A DNA stretch of 5,977 nt from Verrucomicrobia subdivision 3 bacterium UBA7542 (GTDB lineage Bacteria; Verrucomicrobiota; Verrucomicrobiia; Limisphaerales; UBA11358). Of the stretch, positions 1 through 5,806 are shown piece by piece. The notes beneath the pieces were generated by a model. It made no database searches, had not been told where the DNA came from, and saw only the letters and a list, made by a program, of their open reading frames with translations. Made by a program: the position numbers and the translations under genes. Location: the NCBI GenBank assembly GCA_002479245.1, contig DLMG01000239.1, positions 1 to 5,977 on the forward strand. Direction: 5' to 3'. Every line of letters starts with the position of its first letter. Position 1 is the first letter of the stretch.

Positions 1-270
1 AACTAGCTGATAGGCCGCGGGCTTATCATGAAGCGCCAGGCCTTACGGTCCCCAGCTTTGAAAATCAAAAGATGCCTCCCGATTTTCACATCCGGCATTA
101 GCTCGCCTTTCAGCAAGTTATTCCAGACTTCATGGCAAATTACCCACGTGTTACGCACCCTTGCGCCGCTCCGACCACAGAATATTGCTACCCTGTAATC
201 AGCGCTCGACTTGCATGTCTTATCCACGCCGCCAGCGTTCGTTCTGAGCCAGAATCAAACTCTCCGTTAA
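1..270 (-). rRNA. rrs: 16S ribosomal RNA, 5' portion (partial, continues past the window's left edge)
   Basis: Read on the minus strand, this stretch is the start of small-subunit rRNA. The conserved AGAGTTTGATTCTGGCTCAG begins at 263 and corresponds to E. coli 16S position 8. It is followed by the conserved AACGCTGGCGGCGTG block and ACATGCAAGTCGAGCG, then GGGTGCGTAACACGTGGGTA and GCCTATCAGCTAGTT at the left edge. The variable-region hairpin (helix 6) is intact: bases 193-200 pair with 173-180 around a TAGCAATA loop, so the gene looks functional and not decayed. The mature 5' end at about 270 is inferred by alignment to E. coli numbering. The GGATAAGACATGCAAGTCG form is one I associate with Verrucomicrobiota. 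Any open reading frame drawn across this region is spurious. Confidence 0.97.
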
Positions 271-283
271 AAAACGTTAGTTT

Positions 284-314
284 AATTCGTGTCCGGTGAT
301 TAATCGGACGAATT
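284..314 (-). other. Stem-loop in the rRNA leader just upstream of mature 16S
   Basis: Arms AATTC (284-288) and GTCCG (291-295) pair with CGGAC (305-309) and GAATT (310-314). This gives a 10-bp stem with a 2-nt bulge and a 9-nt AT-rich loop. It ends about 14 nt before the inferred mature 5' end. A role in pre-16S folding or processing is inferred from position. The long RNase III stem that normally joins leader to 3' trailer cannot be examined, because the 3' end of the gene is outside the window. Confidence 0.5.
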
Positions 315-389
315 ACAATTTTAAAACTCTTCAAAAACAACCACTAACCGGTTGTCAATGAAGGGGCTCTCACTTATCGCACAATTCAA

Positions 390-418
390 TTTTCAATGAG
401 CAACGGGTGTTTCCACCC
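390..418 (-). promoter_or_regulatory. boxB-like hairpin plus boxA-like rRNA antitermination site
   Basis: On the minus strand a perfect 5-bp hairpin GGGTG-GAAA-CACCC (418 to 405) with a GNRA-type GAAA loop is followed after 2 nt by TGCTCATTGAAAA (402 to 390). The second element resembles bacterial rRNA boxA (E. coli TGCTCTTTAACA; Bacillus-type GTTCTTTGAAAAC). The order hairpin then boxA, between promoter and 16S, matches the boxB-boxA arrangement of rrn leaders, where NusB/NusE (S10) and partners bind boxA and make RNA polymerase resistant to Rho. The assignment rests on motif similarity and position. Confidence 0.65.
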
Positions 419-532
419 AAAAATCGCCAGGCATTTTCGCCCTTGCTTTTTCCCCATTTAGGGGACAAAAAACCGGAGCGCCGAATTATTGCTTTCAACT
501 CGGCATCTCAGATTCGAGTTTTGAAGGCGCGA

Positions 533-560
533 AAATTATCAGACTCACGCCGTTTGTCAA
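533..560 (-). promoter_or_regulatory. Candidate sigma70-type promoter of the rRNA operon
   Basis: The minus strand carries a perfect -35 box TTGACA (560 to 555), a 16-bp spacer and the -10 candidate TAATTT (538 to 533). A GC-rich stretch (CGCGCC) follows where the discriminator would be, as is common in stringently controlled rRNA promoters. Transcription would begin near 526 and give a leader of about 256 nt. I see no AT-rich UP element directly upstream. A weaker alternative further upstream is TTGCGA-N16-TAAATT, reading the same way near 615-645. Confidence 0.55.
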
Positions 561-581
561 CAGGCTTTTGGGCCAGTCGCT

Positions 582-600
582 TCTTCCGCCACGCGGAAGA
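582..600. repeat. Perfect 8-bp inverted repeat between the peptidase gene and the rRNA promoter
   Basis: TCTTCCGC (582-589) and GCGGAAGA (593-600) form a perfect palindrome around CAC. It lies about 80 bp beyond the peptidase stop codon and 22 bp upstream of the rRNA -35 box. It could end peptidase transcription before the rRNA promoter, but no U-tract follows on the minus strand, so it is not a canonical intrinsic terminator. A protein-binding site for rRNA promoter control is the alternative. The function is not determined. Confidence 0.45.
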
Positions 601-682
601 CTTGTTAAAATTTACCAGTGTCCGCAAAAGTCGCAAGAGAATTCTTTGTTATTTTTTACCGCATAAATACAGGCAAGTCGAG

Positions 683-1054
683 CTATTCCAGCCCTCGCTC
701 GGTTAATTCGCCCTCGTCCAACCCCAAATAATGCCCCAATTCATGTAAAAAGGTCGTCCGCACTTCCTCGCAAAAAATTCCCTCATTGCCCTCGGCGAAA
801 TCCCAAAGGTTCTCCAGAAACAAAATAATCTGCGGCGGCAGCGGTACTTTCCCTTCATCGGCAAACTCCGGCCCGGTGAACAATCCCAACGTGTCCGGCT
901 CAATCCCGTCAGCCTGCAATCCCACGTTGGGCTGGCGTTCAAACGTCACGGGCAATTTTTCCGCCCGCTCCCGCAACGGCTTCGGCAACGCCGCCACTGT
1001 CGCCTCAACTTCCTTGGACGCCATCATGCACAATTTTTCCCAGTTCAGATTCAC
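683..1054 (-). CDS. Small zincin-like metallopeptidase family protein (PF06262 type)
   Basis: A 123-residue soluble protein whose C-terminal part carries the zinc-protease signature HELGHYLGLDE. His104 and His108 are the likely zinc ligands, Glu105 the catalytic base, and Glu114 (beside Asp113) the probable third ligand in HExxHxxGxxE/D. Length and layout fit the minimal-zincin family PF06262: a short N-terminal helix (NWEKL...), a central IEPDTLGLF segment, PPQIILFLENLWDFA, then the active site near the C-terminus. There is no signal peptide, so it is probably cytoplasmic; substrates are unknown. I chose GTG 1054 because the family-typical NWEKL lies right after it. The longer ATG at 1174 adds 40 basic, unconserved residues and overlaps the divergent gene. 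ATG 1027 or 1024 would cut into the conserved N-terminus. The gene is transcribed toward the rRNA operon and away from the M16 gene. Confidence 0.88.
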   Translation of the reverse strand: MNLNWEKLCMMASKEVEATVAALPKPLRERAEKLPVTFERQPNVGLQADGIEPDTLGLFTGPEFADEGKVPLPPQIILFLENLWDFAEGNEGIFCEEVRTTFLHELGHYLGLDEGELTERGLE

Positions 1055-1060
1055 CGCCCG

Positions 1061-1089
1061 AATTTGGCGTGGGTGGCGCCCGTTGGCAA
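1061..1089 (-). promoter_or_regulatory. Possible promoter of the small metallopeptidase gene
   Basis: On the minus strand TTGCCA (1089 to 1084), a 17-bp spacer and CAAATT (1066 to 1061) end exactly 6 nt before GTG 1054. This would place transcription initiation at the start codon, as for the DUF4230 and hemB candidates. The -10 box is poor because its first base is C, so this is weaker than the other two. Confidence 0.25.
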
Positions 1090-1156
1090 CTGCCTTGCCC
1101 GACTTTTTTCTCGCGCTTGAATGGTGCCGGTTTATGATTGTCAGAACATCCAATTT

Positions 1157-3850
1157 ATGACGGCCAAAAATCAAACATCACCACTCATTTTGCTCTCCTT
1201 CGCTTTTTGCCTCGCGCTGGCAAGTTCCTTTGCCGGCCAGACGGCGACCAACAACATTGTCGCCGAACCGGACCTATTGCGCGCCACGCTCACCAACGGC
1301 CTGCAGGTCTTCATTGTGCGCAACACGCTCGCGCCGGTGGTCACAACCATGGTCAACTATCGTGTTGGTTCAGACGAATGTCCCGCTGGATTTCCGGGGA
1401 CAGCGCACGCCACCGAACACATGATGTTTCGCGGCAGCCCGGGTTTGTCCGCCGATCAACTGGCAGCCACCTCTGCTGCAATTGGGGGTGATGACAACGC
1501 CGACACGCAGCAGGCGGTCACGCAATATTTTTTCACCACACCCGCTGAAAACCTGGATGTCGCCCTGCGCATTGAAGCCATCCGGATGCGCGATCTTCTG
1601 GCCGACGAAAAACTTTGGGAGAAGGAACGCGGGGCCATCGAACAGGAAGTCGCGCAGGATTTGTCGAATCCCGAATACGTTTTTTACATGCAGCTTTTGC
1701 AGGCCATGTTCAAAGGCTCGCCCTACGAACACGACGCACTTGGGACGCGCCCCTCATTCGATAAAACGACCGATGCCGATCTGCGGAAATTTCATAACAC
1801 CTGGTATGTGCCCAACAACGCCATTCTGATCATCGTCGGCGACGTCCAACCGCAGCAGGCACTGGAACGGGTGAAAAAAATCTTCGGCGAAATTCCGTCC
1901 GCGTCGCTTTCCGCACGACCTGAATATCATTTTTCGCCAGTAAAACCGGACACTTTGAAGCTCGACACGGATTTGCCTTACGGCCTGACCGCCGTCGTTT
2001 TTCGTTTTCCTGGCGCTGACAATCCCGATTTTGCCGCGGCACAGATTTTATCGGATGTGCTCAGCAGCCAGCGGGGAAAACTTTACGGCCTTGTCCCGCA
2101 AGGCAAGGCGCTGTTCGCAGAATTGGCGTACGACGCGCTGCCCAAATCCGGCCTGGGCTATGCCATCGCCGGATTTCCCGCCGGGGCGGATTCGACCAAT
2201 TTATTGGAACAGGTGCGGAATATTCTGGCCGCCGAAATCACCAACGGCGTCACCGCCGATTTGGTTGAAGCCGCGAAACGACGCGAAATCATCAGCGCCG
2301 AGTTGCAGAAAAATTCCGTGCAAGGACTGGCCTCCGCGTGGTCGCAGGCCGTTGCCGTCGAAGGCCGGCAATCACCGGACGACGACATCAATGCGATCCG
2401 CCAGGTCACCGTCGCCGATGTCAATCGCGTCGCAAAAACGTACCTTGATTTTGACCATGCCATCAGTGCGATTTTGACACCGCAGCCATCGGACAAGCCG
2501 ATTTCGTCAAAGACCTTTGGCGGCCAGGAAAATTTTGCGTCCGCGAAAAATACCAATGTCAAGCTGCCGCCCTGGGCAAAACAACTCACGGAACAACTTC
2601 CGGTCCCAACTTCGACCTTGAATCCTTTCGTCACGAATCTGCCCAATGGGATCAAGCTCGTCGTGCAGCCGGAATTGGTCAGCGACACGGTCAGCGTTTA
2701 CGGTCGCGTCAAAAACAATGCGAAAGTTCAAATGCCCGAAGGCCAAGACGGCGTTGATCAGGCGCTGGACAAACTTTTTTCCTACGGCACGAAATCGCTC
2801 GACCGGCTGGCCTTTCAAAAGGCGCTGGATGATATCGGCGCGAATGAATCGGCGGGCGCGGATTTTTCATTACAAGTCACGAGCGACCAATTTGAGCGCG
2901 GCGTGCAATTGCTGGCGGATAACGAGCTTTCCCCGGCATTGCCTGAAAACGACTTTAAAATCATCCAGCCGCAACTGGCCGCCTCTGTCGCCGGCGAACT
3001 GCAAAGCCCGGACCACATTGCCGGCCACGCATTGACCGCAGCACTTTTTCCAAAAGGAGATCCAGCACAACGCGAAACAACGCCCGACAGCGTCAAGTCG
3101 CTCACGATTCAGGCTGTGCAAAATTATTATCAATCTGCGTTCCGGCCCGACCTCACGACCATTGTCGTCATCGGCAAAGTGACCTCGGAGAACGCTACGG
3201 TTGTCATTTCAAAATATTTTGGCGATTGGAAAGCCGAAGGCGCGAAACCGAACACGCTTTTCCCGCCCGCGCCGACAAATGCGGTTTCCCTGACGCACGT
3301 GCCTGATGCGAGCCGCGTGCAGGACAAAGTAACTTTGGGCGAAACCCTGTTGCTCACACGGACCAACATGGATTATTACGCGCTGCAACTGGGCAACCAC
3401 GTTCTGGGCGGCGGATTTTATGCGACCCGTTTGTATCGCGACCTGCGCGAAAAAAACGGACTGGTTTATTTCGTCAGTTCCACCTTCAACGTTGGCCTGA
3501 CGCGTGGCGTTTATCAGGTGGCTTACGCCTGCGACCCGCCGAATGTCTCCAAGGCGCGCGCCATGATTTTGAGCGACCTGAAGGACATTCAGACCAAAAA
3601 AGTGACCGCGCGGGAATTACACCAAGCCAAGGTAATGCTGCTCCGCGACATTCCGCTGGCCGAATCAAGCGTGGACCACATCGCAACTGGCTGGCTTTCA
3701 CGCTCAATACTTGGACTACCGCTCGATGAACCGGTTCGTGCTGGGCGCATTTACATCAAGCTCACCGCTGGCGATGTCCAAACCGCTTTCGCCAAGTGGC
3801 TTCGCCCGGAAGGGCTCGTGCAAGTGACCCAAGGACCGGCGCCAAAATAG
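1157..3850 (+). CDS. Exported M16-family zinc metallopeptidase (two-half, pitrilysin/PqqL-like)
   Basis: An 897-residue inverzincin peptidase. ATG 1157 is preferred over 1121 because it is followed directly by a signal peptide: MTAKNQ, a hydrophobic core at about residues 9-26, and likely cleavage near SFAG/Q. It should therefore act outside the cytoplasm. The first half starts at RATLTNGLQVFI (about 42) and holds the inverted zinc motif His84-A-T-Glu87-His88, with Glu164 (ERGAIEQEV) 76 residues later as third ligand. Its M16_C-type domain covers about 206-380. The second half begins near 489 (LPNGIKLVV). There the equivalent motif has decayed to Asp534-Q-A-L-Asp538, so it is non-catalytic. 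It supplies the conserved Arg764/Tyr771 pair (REKNGLVY) that completes the active site in this family. The order of halves matches E. coli PqqL and bacterial single-chain M16 enzymes, which degrade peptides in the periplasm. The real substrate is unknown. No clear promoter or terminator was found. Confidence 0.93.
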   Translation: MTAKNQTSPLILLSFAFCLALASSFAGQTATNNIVAEPDLLRATLTNGLQVFIVRNTLAPVVTTMVNYRVGSDECPAGFPGTAHATEHMMFRGSPGLSADQLAATSAAIGGDDNADTQQAVTQYFFTTPAENLDVALRIEAIRMRDLLADEKLWEKERGAIEQEVAQDLSNPEYVFYMQLLQAMFKGSPYEHDALGTRPSFDKTTDADLRKFHNTWYVPNNAILIIVGDVQPQQALERVKKIFGEIPSASLSARPEYHFSPVKPDTLKLDTDLPYGLTAVVFRFPGADNPDFAAAQILSDVLSSQRGKLYGLVPQGKALFAELAYDALPKSGLGYAIAGFPAGADSTNLLEQVRNILAAEITNGVTADLVEAAKRREIISAELQKNSVQGLASAWSQAVAVEGRQSPDDDINAIRQVTVADVNRVAKTYLDFDHAISAILTPQPSDKPISSKTFGGQENFASAKNTNVKLPPWAKQLTEQLPVPTSTLNPFVTNLPNGIKLVVQPELVSDTVSVYGRVKNNAKVQMPEGQDGVDQALDKLFSYGTKSLDRLAFQKALDDIGANESAGADFSLQVTSDQFERGVQLLADNELSPALPENDFKIIQPQLAASVAGELQSPDHIAGHALTAALFPKGDPAQRETTPDSVKSLTIQAVQNYYQSAFRPDLTTIVVIGKVTSENATVVISKYFGDWKAEGAKPNTLFPPAPTNAVSLTHVPDASRVQDKVTLGETLLLTRTNMDYYALQLGNHVLGGGFYATRLYRDLREKNGLVYFVSSTFNVGLTRGVYQVAYACDPPNVSKARAMILSDLKDIQTKKVTARELHQAKVMLLRDIPLAESSVDHIATGWLSRSILGLPLDEPVRAGRIYIKLTAGDVQTAFAKWLRPEGLVQVTQGPAPK

Positions 3851-4329
3851 ACCGTTCGTCCAACAGCGACCTTTGCGTGAATTGTGCAAGCGCGCGGATT
3901 TTCCGGCAAACTTGGGTGGCCCTGTCCCGGACGACTGTGCAACCCGCTCACGGTGAAGCCGCCTCCACCACAGCCGACTGAATGATTTGACGTTTTCTTG
4001 ACGGCAGGTCAAAATCACCAATAAAAATGGGGTGAATGCCGAATTTTTCTGGCACATGAATTGCGGCAAAACGTTCCATGGCTAGAAAAATGAATGCGTT
4101 GAAACTCTCTCCAGAGGGTCGCGGGCAAACCGAAGTCACCAACCGTCGGCTTGCATCGCAAGTGGTGCCTTATTTGATGCCGCCCCACTTGCAACCATTT
4201 AAAATTTCTCCGCCCAAGCGCCGGATGCAGATTGCCATTGAGATTGAGATGCGCGCTGAAATTTCCGGGCCGGTTAAAATCATCCACACTGTCTAATTTT
4301 GGGGCGGTGCCGCGTGCTGGATTTTTTCC
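3851..4329. other. 479-bp convergent intergenic region without a convincing gene
   Basis: This lies between the stop codons of the M16 gene (+) and the DUF4230 gene (-). No intrinsic terminator with a U-tract is evident for either. Features seen: an 8-bp inverted repeat GCAAGTGG (4158-4165) / CCACTTGC (4185-4192) with a 19-nt loop; a TTTGAC (3986-3991) / GTCAAA (4008-4013) inverted repeat; and TTGACG (3987-3992)-N17-CAAAAT (4010-4015), a weak plus-strand promoter candidate. An open frame at 4078-4296 (72 residues, ATG without a ribosome-binding site) matches no family I know. Its LSPEGRGQ segment recalls dispersed intergenic repeats commonly translated by mistake. I do not call it a gene. Confidence 0.5.
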
Positions 4330-4908
4330 TCAGCGAAATTCAACCTGTTCAAAGCCCGCTTGACGCAGGAATAATTCCAGTTCCAGCCGCGCCCGCTTGT
4401 CTGCTTCTTCCAAAATGCCGTCCGCCCGCGCCGCGCGTCGGATGTCGTCCACAGCGTTTGCCCGGGCGGTTTGTTCGAGGTCTTTGTCAAACGCGCGCAA
4501 CAAGCCGGTCGCGCGGTCAATCACCTGGCTGTTTTTATCGTCAAGATAGGCGTCCATGATTTGCGGCGGCGGCAGGCGCAGGCGGATGGTTTTGCCGGAA
4601 ATTGTCACGTCGTCCGGCGTGACGCGTTTGAGGTCAATGCCCGCCTTGACGATGCCGTGCGCGAGCAGGAGCACCCGGTTTTCGCCATACCATTTCACGT
4701 CTTCAAGGATGACGACTTTTTCGAGCACGTATTTGACCGTGACCAAATCCGAAAGCGTCTGCACCTGCTCGACCACCGTCGCGGTGTTTTCCATGTGCAA
4801 GCCCGAACCCAATTTCATCCAGCGCGGGACCGTAAAACCGAGCCAGATGCCGCCGGCAAAAATGATCAAAACGAACGCCGCCAAAAAAACTCTCTTCAAT
4901 TCCCGCAT
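4330..4908 (-). CDS. Membrane-anchored DUF4230 domain protein
   Basis: A 192-residue protein with a single N-terminal membrane helix (about residues 7-26, after basic MRELKR), so the rest is probably extracytoplasmic. The body matches my recollection of DUF4230: a first beta-rich part with SDLVTVKYVLEKVV, then LLAHGIVKAGIDLKRV (about 81-96), then TIRLRLPPPQIMDAYLDDKNSQVID (about 107-131), and a charged helical C-terminus rich in Ala/Arg/Glu (about 140-185). The family has no established biochemical function; the fold after the anchor suggests a membrane-surface role, which is inference. ATG 4908 is chosen because it opens directly into the anchor. The in-frame ATG at 5094 adds 62 residues translated from the palindromic repeat and is not credible. 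No Shine-Dalgarno sequence precedes 4908; a -10-like box sits 6 nt upstream instead. Confidence 0.85.
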   Translation of the reverse strand: MRELKRVFLAAFVLIIFAGGIWLGFTVPRWMKLGSGLHMENTATVVEQVQTLSDLVTVKYVLEKVVILEDVKWYGENRVLLLAHGIVKAGIDLKRVTPDDVTISGKTIRLRLPPPQIMDAYLDDKNSQVIDRATGLLRAFDKDLEQTARANAVDDIRRAARADGILEEADKRARLELELFLRQAGFEQVEFR

Positions 4909-4914
4909 GGCCGG

Positions 4915-4945
4915 AATGTAACTGATTTTCCCCCAAAGCAAAGCC
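4915..4945 (-). promoter_or_regulatory. Candidate promoter of the DUF4230 gene giving a leaderless mRNA
   Basis: On the minus strand GGCTTTGCT (4945 to 4937) is followed by 16 bp and TACATT (4920 to 4915), then 6 nt (CCGGCC) and ATG 4908. TTTGCT would be the -35 box and TACATT the -10 box (4 of 6 to TATAAT), putting the first transcribed base at or next to the start codon. The same 9-mer recurs at the identical distance before the hemB start. Confidence 0.45.
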
Positions 4946-5011
4946 TGAGAAAATCGGCGCGCGGTTGTGCGCGAAGTGCCAGCCAAAGGAACGCCCTCCT
5001 GCTTGTCATAA

Positions 5012-5170
5012 GCGGCGGAGGGCCGCCGCACTCCAAGACGCTGGCGCGATCGGTAGGGCTCGTCACCCCGTGCGAGCCGATCTTTGGAGCGCATCCGTGC
5101 GGCGGGCAGAGGACTGCCCGCCCTACCAAATAAACGCGGAGCGTCTTGGAGTGCGCCAGCCCTCTGGCGC
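5012..5170. repeat. 159-bp nested inverted-repeat element (dispersed-repeat or MITE-like)
   Basis: A main stem of 16 perfect base pairs joins CGCACTCCAAGACGCT (5027-5042) to AGCGTCTTGGAGTGCG (5140-5155). Each end has its own 7-bp hairpin: GCGGCGG-AGGG-CCGCCGC (5012-5029) on the left and GCGCCAG-CCCT-CTGGCGC (5153-5170) on the right, with complementary loops. Inside are a 9-bp hairpin GGCGGGCAG-AGGA-CTGCCCGCC (5101-5122), a hairpin with arms GGCTCG (5057-5062) and CGAGCC (5073-5078), and GGTAGGG (5052-5058) complementary to CCCTACC (5121-5127). The design allows several mutually exclusive folds. It encodes no transposase. I recall similar GC-rich intergenic repeats in verrucomicrobial genomes, often mistranslated as small proteins; copy number cannot be checked here. 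The remaining gap, 5171-5324, holds nothing else I recognise, though the repeat may run on to about 5190. Confidence 0.8.
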
Positions 5171-5324
5171 TTTGGGCTGGCAAATCTGCAATACTTCTTA
5201 GGAGCCGGGCCGCTTTCCCGCGCAACTTTTTCTGGACAAACCGTTTCACCAAACGCAGAGTCAAAAATTGAAAAAGGACAGGCTGAAAAACTAGCCGTCC
5301 ATCAACTGACCGCTCGACACGCGC

Positions 5325-5672
5325 ATGAAAAAGAAATCATCAGATTGGTATGTGCCGCCCGACATGGCTTTCTGGTTTTCGATCTATTTTGCTTTCCCTA
5401 TCATCGCGATCCTATCGGGCATGCTGCTGCCTTTGCTCGCCCGCTTCAAGTCTGGTGACGTCATTGGGATTTTCTATTCGGCTCTCGCTTTGGGAGCAGT
5501 CGGCACCGTTTTATTGTTTTTTGCGCGACTGCCGCTGTATCGGAAGCGGCAGTTTCTGACTTTGGGGCCGGGGCAGTTGAGCGGCATTCATCGGAGGTTA
5601 TATTGGCTGGCTTACCTGTTCTTAGCGGTTAGCATTTTGTTGCTTGTTTTGATTTGGTTGAGATTGAGATGA
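5325..5672 (+). CDS. Small three-helix integral membrane protein, function unknown
   Basis: A 115-residue protein with a basic N-terminus (MKKKSSDWYVPPD) and three predicted membrane helices at about residues 15-39, 46-67 and 92-111. A positively charged cytoplasmic-looking loop (LYRKRQFLTLGPGQLSGIHRR) lies between helices 2 and 3, and the chain ends WLRLR. By the positive-inside rule the N-terminus, with its three lysines, is probably cytoplasmic, but the odd helix count leaves topology open. I do not recognise a family. There is no catalytic or metal-binding motif. No ribosome-binding site precedes ATG 5325. Met14 (5364) is an alternative start that would keep all three helices. It lies 134 bp upstream of hemB on the same strand, but hemB appears to have its own promoter. 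Confidence 0.65.
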   Translation: MKKKSSDWYVPPDMAFWFSIYFAFPIIAILSGMLLPLLARFKSGDVIGIFYSALALGAVGTVLLFFARLPLYRKRQFLTLGPGQLSGIHRRLYWLAYLFLAVSILLLVLIWLRLR

Positions 5673-5769
5673 GACACGAGTGATCTAACACGAGGACAGG
5701 CTGCAAATTTAGTAGCTTCATCCGCCCGGTTTTCTTCGCGTCCGCTGCGCATCATTCATTGCCACTTTC

Positions 5770-5800
5770 GGCTTTGCTCTTCCTGCTTTGAAACTAGAAT
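5770..5800 (+). promoter_or_regulatory. Candidate hemB promoter giving a leaderless mRNA
   Basis: GGCTTTGCT (5770-5778) is followed by a 16-bp spacer and TAGAAT (5795-5800; 5 of 6 to TATAAT), then 6 nt and GTG 5807. Spacing and the 9-mer are identical to the DUF4230 promoter candidate. Transcription would start at the GTG, which fits the absence of a Shine-Dalgarno sequence. Confidence 0.5.
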
Positions 5801-5806
5801 GGGTTC

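Larger units (their letters stand above)
271..526 (-). other. 16S rRNA leader (transcribed spacer upstream of the mature 5' end)
   Basis: About 250 nt separate the best rRNA promoter (533-560) from the mature 16S end. No credible protein gene lies here. The leader is AT-richer than the flanking genes. It holds the boxB/boxA-like pair (390-418), a stem near the mature end (284-314) and a small hairpin at 451-465 (TCCCC/GGGGA arms around a 5-nt loop, flanked by A and T runs that could lengthen it). A second TTGACA hexamer (minus strand, 353-358) has only a poor -10 partner (TTTGAA), so I do not call it a promoter. It sits within a short CAACC/GGTTG inverted repeat. The extent is inferred from the promoter call. 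Confidence 0.6.

Noticed and set aside
3..227. Minus-strand frame of 74 residues with an excisionase/HTH_17-like stretch (LLKGELMPDVKIGRHLLIF)
   Set aside because: The DNA is unmistakably 16S rRNA (27F-type site, ACATGCAAGTCGAG, GTAACACGTGGGTA). The resemblance to 'LPAVKIGR' excisionase motifs is accidental.
353..358. Second TTGACA in the rRNA leader as a P2-like promoter
   Set aside because: At 16-18 bp spacing the only -10 candidates are very poor (such as TTTGAA), and it lies downstream of boxA, where a second promoter would bypass antitermination.
407..706. Plus-strand frame of 99 residues
   Set aside because: It lies antisense over the rRNA leader, promoter and the end of the peptidase gene, has no ribosome-binding site and resembles no protein family.
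4238..4251. 14-nt direct repeat TTGAGATTGAGATG also found at 5658-5671
   Set aside because: It is low-complexity GAGATT sequence; one copy is the 3' end of the membrane protein gene, and no flanking similarity supports a real duplication.
4909..5094. Upstream extension of the DUF4230 protein to the ATG at 5094
   Set aside because: The extra 62 residues are translated from the inverted-repeat element and spacer; the membrane anchor and family homology begin at 4908.
4471..5133. Plus-strand frame of 220 residues
   Set aside because: It is antisense to the DUF4230 gene and runs into the palindromic repeat; its length follows from GC-rich codon bias on the opposite strand.
5084..5458. Plus-strand frame of 124 residues, and neighbouring frames with GVRQPSGAL-type peptides
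   Set aside because: These are translations of the dispersed repeat and, further on, an out-of-frame reading of the small membrane protein gene.
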